This document shows positions 1 through 6,038 of a stretch of 6,038 bases of DNA, one piece after another (the first letter of the stretch is position 1; the number at the start of each line of letters is the position of its first letter). The DNA comes from Phycisphaeraceae bacterium. Lineage in GTDB: Bacteria; Planctomycetota; Phycisphaerae; Phycisphaerales; Phycisphaeraceae. A model generated the notes under the pieces. It was not told the origin of the DNA. It worked only from the letters and a program-made list of their open reading frames with translations, and did no database searches. The stretch is from assembly GCA_016763955.1 (NCBI GenBank), contig JAESSU010000499.1:1-6038 (forward strand). The letters are read 5' to 3'. The position numbers and the translations under genes were made by a program.

Positions 1-1409
1 ACAACAAACGCCAGCTCGCCGAAGCGTTGCAAAAAATTCAGATTAAAGATGTCCCCGGCGATCTGGAAGACGCGATGCGGATGGCTGATGCGATGGCTCG
101 CGCGGAACCTTTTGAAGAAGTCATTTTATTTAGTGATGGGAATTTCCCACAGAAGACGGACTTTGCTTTGCCGTTTAACATTGACTATCAACGGCTTGGT
201 TCATCGGGCGTGAACTTGGGCATCAGCGCACTTAATGCACAACGTGCAACCCGCCGCCATTGGGATGTCTTTGTCAAAGTTGTCGCAGCCAATGCCCCGG
301 CCAATGCCACCGTGCAGGTTTTGCAAGATGGCCTGCTTGTAGCCACGGAGGATATCCATGTCGATTTGCAAGCCCCTAAAAAACTGGTCTTTCGATTGAC
401 TGCGGACAAGGCCTCACAGGTCACCATTAAATTGCTGCCCGACAATTTTGATGCGTTACTCACAGACAACATCGCGTATCTTGATCTGACGGAATTACGC
501 CCGTTGTTAGTCATGATTGACCCAAAACTAATCCCTGAACAGCTTGCCATCAAAGCAATGGAGCAAGTTATATTAGTCAATGAATCATCACCTGCAGACC
601 TGCTACTAACCAATGATCCGCAGGCGGTTGCAGATTCTGTGAAAGTGATCTGGCGTAATGGGGCTTTACCAAACGAACTAAAACCGCTCATGCAAGTCGA
701 AAAGGATGCGGGGACAACAATCGTTTCATGGAACCGTGCAGACCCAATCCTTGGGCATCTATCACTTAATGACATCATCATTTTAGATCAGCCAATTTTC
801 AAAAAAGATGTCCGTGAATTAGATTTTGAATCACTAGGCTACCGGATTCTTATTCATGGCAGCAAAGGGCCATTACTACTCTCCAAACAATACGACAGTC
901 ACATGGAATACATCCTGGCCGTCGATAGCGCACGCACAACACTGCCTTACCGCGTCGCCTTCCCAGTGATGCTCAGTAACCTCGTTAACATCACCATGCA
1001 ACGAGCTGGCTTGCAGGAAATTCCCGCACATCAAACCGGCGTGTTCCCACCTGTTTCAGTCATCGGCGAAAAACAATATCAATGGCAAGACCCCAACGGG
1101 AAAACCCTCGAAGCAACAAGTAACATTCAAGGCAAACTCATCGGCTTAGCCTGCCCGCACACCGGCCAATACAAACTCCGTAAGGGTGGCAAGGTTGTAA
1201 GAACCTTGGGCGCATCACTGCTAAATAGCTATGAGTCCTCACTGACAAGCGTCGAACAATTACAGTTCCGCGAGTTAACCATCACCGCTGCGTCCAAACC
1301 CCTAGCATTGGATCGCTCGTTTTGGCCAACAGTCCTTTGGCTTGCGTTATTGATACTGTTGTTTGAGTGGTGGTATTTCAATCGCCCTAAGCGACTAGCA
1401 ACACGGTAA
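1..1409 (+). CDS. vWA/BatA-like membrane-anchored protein, 5' end missing
   Basis: The reading frame is open from the left edge (first whole codon at position 3), so the true start lies outside the window and the TTG at 27 is not a convincing start. The first part reads as the end of a von Willebrand A domain: a helix followed by a hydrophobic strand running into SDG (nt 132-140), which fits the late MIDAS-associated motif; the DxSxS motif would lie upstream. A beta-rich middle region follows (about nt 265-500), then a region of mixed strands and helices. The protein ends in one hydrophobic helix (about nt 1323-1380, FWPTVLWLALLILLFEWW) and a short basic tail (NRPKRLATR), the expected cytoplasmic anchor. 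BatA-like proteins of this type usually carry N-terminal membrane helices, a vWA domain and a C-terminal helix, and often sit beside MoxR ATPase and DUF58 genes; those neighbours would be to the left and cannot be seen. The exact role is unknown. The family call is fairly secure, the function is not. Confidence 0.72.
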   Translation, partial: NKRQLAEALQKIQIKDVPGDLEDAMRMADAMARAEPFEEVILFSDGNFPQKTDFALPFNIDYQRLGSSGVNLGISALNAQRATRRHWDVFVKVVAANAPANATVQVLQDGLLVATEDIHVDLQAPKKLVFRLTADKASQVTIKLLPDNFDALLTDNIAYLDLTELRPLLVMIDPKLIPEQLAIKAMEQVILVNESSPADLLLTNDPQAVADSVKVIWRNGALPNELKPLMQVEKDAGTTIVSWNRADPILGHLSLNDIIILDQPIFKKDVRELDFESLGYRILIHGSKGPLLLSKQYDSHMEYILAVDSARTTLPYRVAFPVMLSNLVNITMQRAGLQEIPAHQTGVFPPVSVIGEKQYQWQDPNGKTLEATSNIQGKLIGLACPHTGQYKLRKGGKVVRTLGASLLNSYESSLTSVEQLQFRELTITAASKPLALDRSFWPTVLWLALLILLFEWWYFNRPKRLATR

Positions 1410-1432
1410 ATTTTTAGCCGCACCGTTTTTTT
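1403..1432 (+). terminator. Weak intrinsic terminator candidate after the vWA gene
   Basis: ACGGT (1403-1407) can pair with ACCGT (1422-1426), and seven T residues follow (1426-1432). The stem is only 5 bp, the loop is 14 nt and the left arm overlaps the TAA stop codon. The position and T-tract are right for a terminator, but the stem is weak, so this is tentative. Confidence 0.33.
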
Positions 1433-1453
1433 CGTATAACTTGAGAAACAAAT

Positions 1454-1481
1454 TTCACAGAGCCGATCCTGTTGCTAGAAT
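1454..1481 (+). promoter_or_regulatory. Sigma70-type promoter candidate for the esterase gene
   Basis: TTCACA (1454-1459, 5 of 6 matches to TTGACA) and TAGAAT (1476-1481, 5 of 6 to TATAAT) are separated by 16 bp. A TG at 1473-1474 one base before the -10 box gives an extended -10 element. Transcription would begin near 1488, leaving a leader of about 50 nt with a pyrimidine-rich stretch (1498-1522) before the ribosome binding site. The match is by eye only; promoter consensus in this organism is not known. Confidence 0.5.
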
Positions 1482-1538
1482 GATAGGCCCGCATATCTTT
1501 TCTTTTTTATTTTATCTCACCCACAGGGAACACAAACC

Positions 1539-3125
1539 ATGCAACACGGGATCAAAAATCGCATCATGACGCTTGCCATACTGCTTGTCATGATTTTTAT
1601 CACGGTTGATGCACAAGCATTATCGCTACCTAATATTTTTGCCTCACACATGGTGCTTCAACGTGATCTGCCGATTCAGGTTTGGGGAACTGCAAAAGCT
1701 CACAGCATGATCAGGGTCACCTTTGCAGATCAATCAGTCAATGCCAAAGCCAACGACAATGGTAAGTGGAAGCTCTCGCTTAAAGCATTACCCGCTAATA
1801 GCAAGGCACAAAAAATGACCGTCACCGGCGATGGTCAAACGATCACTTACGACAACGTACTCATCGGATATGTCTGGATCTGCTCGGGCCAATCCAATAT
1901 GGGAATGCGTGTCAAAAGTTCAAACAATTCAGCAAAAGAAATAGCCAATGCCACCGACAACTTGATCCGACTGTGTCGTGTAAAAAATCAATTGTCTCCG
2001 ACACCGCAAACGAATTTAAACCTAACGTGGTATGTATGCAATCCGAAAAATGTTCCGGATTTTTCGGCAGCAGGATATTTCTTTGGGCGAACATTGCGAC
2101 AAAATATTGATGTCCCTGTCGGATTGATCGATACCAGTTGGGGAGGCACACCTGCTGAAGCATGGACTCGCAAACAGACCCTAACCAGCACCCCGCTACT
2201 TAGCGATATAACACCCCGTTGGGACAAAAAAGTTGCCAACTACCCCCAGCGTATGGCCAAGTGGCAAAAAGATATTCGCACATACCAGACACGCATCACA
2301 CAATGGCTCAAGGATCATCCGGGAAAAACCAAAAAAGATGCCCGTAGCAATCCGAAATATCGCAGCCCACGCAAACCACGCACGCCAGATAACGATTCAC
2401 ACGCACCCGCCGTCCTTTACAACGCCATGATCTACCCACTAGCCCCCTTTGGTATCAAGGGAGCAATTTGGTATCAGGGTGAATCGAATGCGGGGCGATC
2501 TAATCAATACCGCACACTCCTGCCTGCCATGATCAAAGACTGGCGGGACCTCTGGAGCCAAGGTGATTTCCCGTTTGGCATCGTCCAACTGGCGAACTTT
2601 CATCCAACCTCAAAAATTCCTCAAAATTCAGGATGGGCTCACCTGCGTGATGCACAATGCTTCACCCACCAGTCCGTCACCAACACCGGCCTAGCGGTCA
2701 TCATCGACATCGGTGATGCCAAGAATATTCATCCTAAAAACAAACAAGATGTCGGTAAACGACTGGCACTTTGGGCAATGCATGATGTCTACAATCTCAC
2801 AGACACGCAATATACCGGCCCGGTCTATTCAAACTTCAAAGTCACTGGCTCCAAAGTCACCTTGACCTTCGATCACGTCGATGGTCAACTCACCACCACT
2901 AACGGCAAAGCACCTGCGGAGTTTATCATCTGTGGCAAGGATCAAAAATGGGTCTGGGCCAAAGCAAACATCACCGGCAAAAACACCCTCGAAGTTTGGG
3001 CTAACGAAATCGCAGAACCTGTGGCAGTTCGTTATGCATGGGCCAACAACCCCGCGACCCCCAACCTCACCGATGCGTCTAAGTTGCCTGCATCACCGTT
3101 TAGCACGCACAACTGGCCCAAGTAA
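1539..3125 (+). CDS. Exported sialate O-acetylesterase-family SGNH hydrolase
   Basis: This 528-residue protein has the layout of sialate O-acetylesterase (SIAE)-like enzymes, which remove acetyl esters from sialic acids or other sugars. Residues 1-27 form a signal peptide: basic start, hydrophobic core (about 10-23) and AQA just before the mature LSLPNIFASHMVLQRD start, so the enzyme should act outside the cytoplasm. Residues 28-108 are the beta-rich N-terminal domain. SGNH blocks follow: SGQSNM with nucleophile Ser119, DTSWGGTPAEAW (198-209), AIWYQGESNAGR (309-320), and the last block with DIGDAKNIHPKNK, where His398 is the likely catalytic base and Asp390/Asp393 are candidate acids. A charged, helical and then proline/basic segment (about 228-288) lies between blocks, as in many relatives. 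A beta-type C-terminal domain completes the protein. AGGGA (1525-1529) lies 9 nt before the ATG. The true substrate is uncertain: family members also act on acetylated plant or algal polysaccharides. It is probably a single-gene unit, bounded by its own promoter and a strong terminator. Confidence 0.9.
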   Translation: MQHGIKNRIMTLAILLVMIFITVDAQALSLPNIFASHMVLQRDLPIQVWGTAKAHSMIRVTFADQSVNAKANDNGKWKLSLKALPANSKAQKMTVTGDGQTITYDNVLIGYVWICSGQSNMGMRVKSSNNSAKEIANATDNLIRLCRVKNQLSPTPQTNLNLTWYVCNPKNVPDFSAAGYFFGRTLRQNIDVPVGLIDTSWGGTPAEAWTRKQTLTSTPLLSDITPRWDKKVANYPQRMAKWQKDIRTYQTRITQWLKDHPGKTKKDARSNPKYRSPRKPRTPDNDSHAPAVLYNAMIYPLAPFGIKGAIWYQGESNAGRSNQYRTLLPAMIKDWRDLWSQGDFPFGIVQLANFHPTSKIPQNSGWAHLRDAQCFTHQSVTNTGLAVIIDIGDAKNIHPKNKQDVGKRLALWAMHDVYNLTDTQYTGPVYSNFKVTGSKVTLTFDHVDGQLTTTNGKAPAEFIICGKDQKWVWAKANITGKNTLEVWANEIAEPVAVRYAWANNPATPNLTDASKLPASPFSTHNWPK

Positions 3126-3151
3126 ATTGAGTTTAAAAATCTAAAATAACC

Positions 3152-3186
3152 AAACGGGAATACATGAAAATGTGTTCCCGTTTTTT
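3152..3186 (+). terminator. Intrinsic terminator between convergent esterase and recQ genes
   Basis: AAACGGGAATACA (3152-3164) pairs with TGTGTTCCCGTTT (3171-3183) over 13 bp, with a single U-G wobble in RNA, around a 6-nt TGAAAA loop. The T-run continues to 3186, so on the + strand this is a classic terminator for the esterase gene, 26 nt after its stop. On the - strand the same stem begins one base after the recQ stop codon, but what follows (TGGTTATTTTAG) is a poorer U-tract, so termination of recQ here is plausible but weaker. Confidence 0.88.
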
Positions 3187-4900
3187 AGTGTTTGATTTTC
3201 TCCACGCACTGGCGGCGAATATTCACGTTGCGTTGTCGCAGGTCGCCTGCACTTTCTACCACCAGTTCAATATCTCTGCCTCGTTTAAGAACCTTGACCA
3301 CTTGCCCGACATGCCTGCCATCAATGCGAACCCAATCACCACGGTGATAGTGGTCATCACGTGCTCCGGTGGTCTTTACATCACCGGGCTTTCGTGTTGA
3401 AAAATCAGAAGCCAACTGCGCATCGCGTGACTGACACACATCACAGGCATGGCACGATGTCGGAATCTCATCGAGTTTAAAATGCTCTGCAACAAGCTGT
3501 CTACGACATTGGTTTTCCGGATTTAGGGCAAACTGCATAATGCCCAACAAGCCTTGCAAATCTGCTTTGTGTTTCGCTTCTTTACCCATGATTTGTGGTA
3601 AATCTTCAGGTTCCATCCGTTGAACAATTTGTAGATTGCCCGTCTCTAACGCGCCGCTGGTAATACTCAAAACATCTAGCCACTTTAAGCAGATATCCAC
3701 ACGGTTGTCTGCTTTATTTTTGTAAAGCAATTCATCACGCAGGTCATTAATATCCTTAGTCACAATCCGTTCCCCCCAGTTTAACAGGGCACGATACACG
3801 CCCACCACAAACTCACGCGAGGGGTTTGCCCATTGGATAAAATTTTGTTGAATCGCAATATCTTCCTGCAAGTAAATCAGTTCACACCATGCGGGTTTAC
3901 CATCACGCCCTCCACGGCCTACTTCCTGAACCCATGCTTCAAGGTTCCGGGGAATTCGCACATGCACGACAAACCGCACGTCTGCTTTGTCAATTCCCAT
4001 GCCAAATGCATTGGTGGCTAGGACGACTTGATCGGTTGACTGCATGAAGCGTTCTTGCATTTGTTTGCGTTCATGGGCTGAGAGTTCACCATGGTAAAGC
4101 AAGGTTGAGATGCCTTGTTTGCGTAATCCTTCTTGAATGTGATTTAGATCACGGATGACGGTACCATAGACAATGCCTGGCCCGTCAATTGCGCGGATGA
4201 TCTGAGCGAGTCGGTCGATTTTCTGCTGCTGGTCATAGACACTGGTCGCGGCCATGAACAGACTCTCTCGTTCAATGCCCGCACGCTCGATTAAGGGGTC
4301 TTGTAAGTTTAGTTGCGTCACGATATCGGCTGCGACCTCTGGCGTTGCCGTGGCGGTCAGGCCGATTGTCGGCGGGTTTCCTAACATCTTGCGATAGGTT
4401 TGTAGCTGTGAATAGTCAGGCCGAAAGTCATGGCCCCACATACTAATGCAATGCGCTTCATCGAATGCTAGACACGAAACCTGCAACTGCTTGATCACCT
4501 CAAGAAACGCAGATGATCGGAATCGTTCAGGGGTAATAAACAGTAACTTGACTTGACCTGTAATAGCTAGTTGCAAACGATCTTTTCGCTGCTTTGCAGA
4601 AAGGGTTGAGTTCACAAAAGTCGCAGGAATATCCTTTGCTCGTAGCGCATCGACTTGGTCTTTCATCAGCGCAATTAAAGGCGAGATCACCACCGTCACT
4701 CCGGGGAGCATTAGCGCAGGCAACTGATAGGCCAATGATTTACCACCGCCGGTCGGAAGCGTAAAAAGCACGTCTCGCCCTGCAAGCACTGCGTCAATGA
4801 CCTTTTGCTGATGCGGGCGATAAGACGTAATGCCAAAGCGATGTAACAGGACATCGCGCACCTGCGGTGAATCCGCATGATATTGTGGGAACTTTGCCAT
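3185..4900 (-). CDS. recQ: RecQ-family ATP-dependent DNA helicase with atypical C-terminal half
   Basis: This 571-residue protein is a superfamily 2 helicase of the RecQ family, which unwinds DNA 3'-5' in recombination and fork repair. Visible motifs: YRPHQQ (27-32, motif 0), TGGGKS (50-55, Walker A), SPLIALMKDQ (73-82), DEAH (147-150) running into the RecQ-specific aromatic loop CISMWGHDFRP (151-161), GLTATAT (180-186), ATNAFGMGIDK (295-305) and QEVGRGGRDG (325-334). A four-cysteine zinc site is intact: Cys465, then Cys483, Cys486 and Cys489. In E. coli RecQ the zinc site follows the helicase core after about 50 residues; here the gap is about 130, and the added part (about 355-430) looks helical and may be a winged helix. 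After the zinc site there is no recognisable RQC winged helix or HRDC domain, only about 80 residues ending in a beta-rich KOW/SH3-like module (about 520-568, GDWVRIDGRHVGQVV). The ATG start places the usual ~20 residues before the FG(x)RP entry region. It is convergent with the esterase and divergent from the LOG gene, so probably monocistronic. Confidence 0.95.
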   Translation of the reverse strand: MAKFPQYHADSPQVRDVLLHRFGITSYRPHQQKVIDAVLAGRDVLFTLPTGGGKSLAYQLPALMLPGVTVVISPLIALMKDQVDALRAKDIPATFVNSTLSAKQRKDRLQLAITGQVKLLFITPERFRSSAFLEVIKQLQVSCLAFDEAHCISMWGHDFRPDYSQLQTYRKMLGNPPTIGLTATATPEVAADIVTQLNLQDPLIERAGIERESLFMAATSVYDQQQKIDRLAQIIRAIDGPGIVYGTVIRDLNHIQEGLRKQGISTLLYHGELSAHERKQMQERFMQSTDQVVLATNAFGMGIDKADVRFVVHVRIPRNLEAWVQEVGRGGRDGKPAWCELIYLQEDIAIQQNFIQWANPSREFVVGVYRALLNWGERIVTKDINDLRDELLYKNKADNRVDICLKWLDVLSITSGALETGNLQIVQRMEPEDLPQIMGKEAKHKADLQGLLGIMQFALNPENQCRRQLVAEHFKLDEIPTSCHACDVCQSRDAQLASDFSTRKPGDVKTTGARDDHYHRGDWVRIDGRHVGQVVKVLKRGRDIELVVESAGDLRQRNVNIRRQCVEKIKH

Positions 4901-4909
4901 ATAACCTGA

Positions 4910-4937
4910 ATTATGCGGACATTCTCCGTAAGGTCAA
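4910..4937 (-). promoter_or_regulatory. Promoter candidate for recQ, nearly at the start codon
   Basis: Read on the - strand, TTGACC (+ positions 4932-4937, 5 of 6 to consensus) and CATAAT (4910-4915, 5 of 6) are separated by 16 bp. Transcription would start near 4903, only about 3 nt before the ATG at 4900. The only Shine-Dalgarno-like bases close to the ATG (AGG at 4905-4907) would then lie upstream of the mRNA start. Identified by eye only. Confidence 0.45.
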
Positions 4938-4967
4938 AACGATTCACTCAAAAACAGGTGATCGACT

Positions 4968-4993
4968 TGGATTTGGAACAAATTCCGGATCCA
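4968..4993 (+). repeat. Imperfect inverted repeat in the recQ-LOG intergenic region
   Basis: TGGATTTGGAA (4968-4978) faces TTCCGGATCCA (4983-4993) across a CAAA loop. Nine of 11 positions are Watson-Crick pairs; the other two (T4973/G4988 and T4974/G4987) become U-G wobbles only in a + strand transcript, which gives a continuous 11-bp RNA stem. It could be an operator or a leader hairpin ahead of the LOG gene. No T-tract follows, so it is not a terminator. Confidence 0.45.
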
Positions 4994-5027
4994 CTAAGTG
5001 TTATCAGTGATGCCCATTGATCACTTA
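4992..5027. repeat. Cluster of AGTG/CACT inverted half-sites
   Basis: CACTAAGTG (4992-5000) is a perfect 9-bp palindrome. AGTGAT (5006-5011) pairs with ATCACT (5020-5025) around an 8-nt spacer, and TAAGTG (4995-5000) is inverted as CACTTA (5022-5027). Four related half-sites within 36 bp upstream of a gene look like a possible operator for a dimeric regulator. The sequences are short and AT-mixed, so chance is not excluded. Confidence 0.3.
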
Positions 5028-5088
5028 CGTCGATATTATCTATGTCGGAATAAAATATTGTTCCTAAAATCATTGCAGGAGATTATAG

Positions 5089-5862
5089 ATGACCCCCATG
5101 AACCAATCCAACGAAACCAATTTAAACAACGAAGCATGGCGAATGTTTCGTATTCTGTCAGAATTCGTCGAAGGTTTTGAAACACTAAGTGACATCGGCC
5201 CGGCTGTCACCGTCTTTGGCTCAGCACGAACCAAAATCGACAACCCCTACTACCAAAAAGCAGTTGAGTGTGGCAGCAAACTCGTCAAAAAAGAACTCGC
5301 TGTGATCACCGGCGGCGGCCCGGGCATTATGGAGGCCGCTAACAAAGGTGCTTTTGAAGCACAGGGAACCTCCGTGGGACTCAATATTAGCTTGCCCATG
5401 GAGCAGGAACCCAATCCGTATCAAACCCATGAAATCAACTTCCGGTACTTCTTTGCCCGCAAGGTCATGTTCGTTAAGTATGCAGTAGGTTTTATCTGCT
5501 TCCCCGGCGGATTCGGCACGATGGATGAATTTTTTGAAAGCATGACCCTCATCCAAACGCATAAGACCGCCCCGTTCCCAGTCGTCCTCATCGGCACGGA
5601 ATTTTGGTCCGGACTCGTCGATTGGATGAAACAAACCATGCTCGAAAAACATAACGCGATCAACGAAAATGATCTGGATCTGTTCCGTGTCACCGACAGT
5701 GTGGACGAAGCGGTAAAAATCATCTACGACTGCTACAAAACCAATTGTCAGCTAGGCCCACCCCAACCGGACATGCCTGCCTATGCCATTCGTGAATCGG
5801 CTGAAGGCACACGCTATGGCATCGTGCCCCGATCACCCAGACATCAATCCCCACAGAAATAG
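5089..5862 (+). CDS. LOG-family protein (TIGR00730, cytokinin/nucleotide phosphoribohydrolase-like)
   Basis: This 257-residue, soluble, Rossmann-type protein belongs to the LOG family, once annotated as lysine decarboxylase. Characterised members cleave nucleoside 5'-monophosphates into base and ribose 5-phosphate. Visible motifs are TVFGSAR (41-47), the glycine-rich GGGPGIMEAANKGA (75-88), the Arg124-Lys125 pair in FFARKVMF, and the signature PGGFGTMDEFFE (139-150) with Glu147 as the expected catalytic/binding residue. All expected active-site positions are present. It is longer than the ~190-residue plant-like LOG proteins: about 37 extra residues at the N terminus (helical, SNETNLNNEAWRMFRILSEF) and a proline-rich tail of about 35. 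The ATG at 5089 is preferred because AGGAG (5077-5081) lies 7 nt upstream; a second in-frame ATG at 5098 would be 16 nt from it. In bacteria the physiological substrate is usually unknown, and nucleotide salvage is as likely as cytokinin production. It is divergent from recQ and followed after 128 bp by an ABC ATPase gene on the same strand. Confidence 0.9.
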   Translation: MTPMNQSNETNLNNEAWRMFRILSEFVEGFETLSDIGPAVTVFGSARTKIDNPYYQKAVECGSKLVKKELAVITGGGPGIMEAANKGAFEAQGTSVGLNISLPMEQEPNPYQTHEINFRYFFARKVMFVKYAVGFICFPGGFGTMDEFFESMTLIQTHKTAPFPVVLIGTEFWSGLVDWMKQTMLEKHNAINENDLDLFRVTDSVDEAVKIIYDCYKTNCQLGPPQPDMPAYAIRESAEGTRYGIVPRSPRHQSPQK

Positions 5863-5936
5863 TCATACCTGACGAGTCTAAACAATTAGCCTGTTTTTTT
5901 AAATGACGCTGGGGTTAGTTTGCCGTTAACATATGT

Positions 5937-5981
5937 AAAGTCTCGCCCCCCGGAACTTCCACAACTTCCGGGGGAGACTTT
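5937..5981 (+). promoter_or_regulatory. GC-rich leader hairpin abutting the RBS of the ABC gene
   Basis: AAAGTCT (5937-5943) pairs with AGACTTT (5975-5981), and CCCCCGGAA (5947-5951 and 5952-5955) pairs with TTCCGGGGG (5966-5974). This makes a 16-bp stem with one 3-nt bulge (5944-5946) and a 10-nt loop. The stem base ends directly before GAGG (5982-5985), the Shine-Dalgarno of the gene starting at 5991. No proper T-tract follows, so it is a poor terminator for the upstream LOG gene; a role in mRNA stability or translation of the downstream gene fits the position better. The structure is clear in the sequence, its function is inferred. Confidence 0.6.
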
Positions 5982-5990
5982 GAGGTTTAT

Positions 5991-6038
5991 ATGAGCTGCT
6001 CTATTGCCATTCGTGATCTTCGCAAACAATTTGGCAAA
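5991..6038 (+). CDS. ABC transporter ATP-binding protein, N-terminal 16 codons only
   Basis: The frame starts with ATG at 5991 and is open to the window edge, reading MSCSIAIRDLRKQFGK. The pattern of a short beta strand followed by L-x-K-x-FG is the usual opening of ABC ATPase domains (as in IxIxxLxKxFG), just before the adenine-contacting loop. GAGG at 5982-5985, 5 nt upstream, is a good ribosome binding site and supports this start. Walker A, the signature motif and Walker B lie outside the window, so the transported substrate and even whether it is an importer or exporter cannot be told. Confidence 0.72.
   Translation, partial: MSCSIAIRDLRKQFGK

Noticed and set aside
188..781. 197-codon open frame on the - strand inside the vWA-like gene
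   Set aside because: It lies fully opposite a gene with recognisable domains, and its serine/threonine-rich translation resembles no family. It is an antisense shadow.
2220..2405. Charged, lysine/proline-rich stretch in the esterase as a possible foreign insertion
   Set aside because: As far as I know, many sialate O-acetylesterase-like proteins of this type carry a helical, basic linker at this point before the LYNAMIYPL block, and the frame and base use continue smoothly.
3896..3928. GRGGRDG instead of GRAGRDG in helicase motif VI
   Set aside because: The arginines that matter for ATP hydrolysis are kept, and alanine to glycine at this position is a mild change, so inactivity is not implied.
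5017..5046. TTGATC and TATGTC with an 18-bp spacer as a promoter for the LOG gene
   Set aside because: The boxes match the consensus at only 4 and 3 of 6 positions, and better -10-like strings nearby (TATTAT, TAAAAT) have no matching -35, so no promoter is called for this gene.
4998..5180. 60-codon + strand open frame starting upstream of the LOG gene
   Set aside because: It overlaps the LOG start in another frame, has no good ribosome binding site, and its translation is featureless and basic. The AGGAG at 5077-5081 clearly serves the ATG at 5089.
5221..5723. Two - strand open frames opposite the LOG gene
   Set aside because: They are antisense to highly conserved catalytic motifs of a clear family, and their translations show no domain features.
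5880..5900. AAACA/TGTTT stem followed by a T-run after the LOG gene, as an intrinsic terminator
   Set aside because: The stem is 5 bp with a single G-C pair. The T-run is good, but the stem is too weak to call.
1..6038. A defence island or new multi-gene system built around the RecQ protein
   Set aside because: The neighbours are in separate transcription units with unrelated roles, and no nuclease, toxin, reverse transcriptase or phage-related gene is present.

Overview
The window looks like an ordinary stretch of bacterial chromosome. It holds three complete genes and two genes cut by the window edges. No mobile element, CRISPR array, tRNA or rRNA is visible. The GC content is moderate. 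The gene set (a BatA-like von Willebrand A membrane protein, a secreted sialate O-acetylesterase-type SGNH hydrolase, a RecQ variant and a LOG-family protein) together with the style of the proteins suggests a member of the Planctomycetota or a related PVC-group bacterium. That assignment is inferred from general family knowledge, not from a search.

Layout from left to right. Positions 1-1409 (+) carry the C-terminal two-thirds or so of a membrane-anchored vWA/BatA-type protein. A weak terminator-like element overlaps its stop codon. A well-formed extended -10 promoter (about 1454-1481) precedes an exported SGNH/sialate O-acetylesterase-family protein (1539-3125, +). That gene ends in a strong hairpin terminator (3152-3186), whose T-tract contains the stop codon of the convergent recQ-family helicase (3185-4900, -). 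Between recQ and the next gene is a 188-bp divergent intergenic region with a promoter candidate for recQ and several inverted repeats. A LOG-family (TIGR00730, PGGxGTxxE) nucleotide phosphoribohydrolase-like gene follows (5089-5862, +). After it comes a 128-bp gap with a long GC-rich hairpin placed directly against the Shine-Dalgarno of the last gene. That gene is an ABC-transporter ATPase, of which only the first 16 codons are present.

The genes do not form one pathway. The esterase appears to be its own transcription unit, recQ is a convergent single gene, and LOG and the ABC ATPase are co-directional but separated by a structured leader. I see no clear undescribed multi-gene system. The points most worth a second look are the unusual domain order of the RecQ protein (an extra segment between the helicase core and the zinc cluster, and an SH3/KOW-like tail in place of the usual C-terminal domains), a recQ promoter placed so close to the start codon that the mRNA may be nearly leaderless, and the hairpin abutting the ribosome binding site of the ABC gene.
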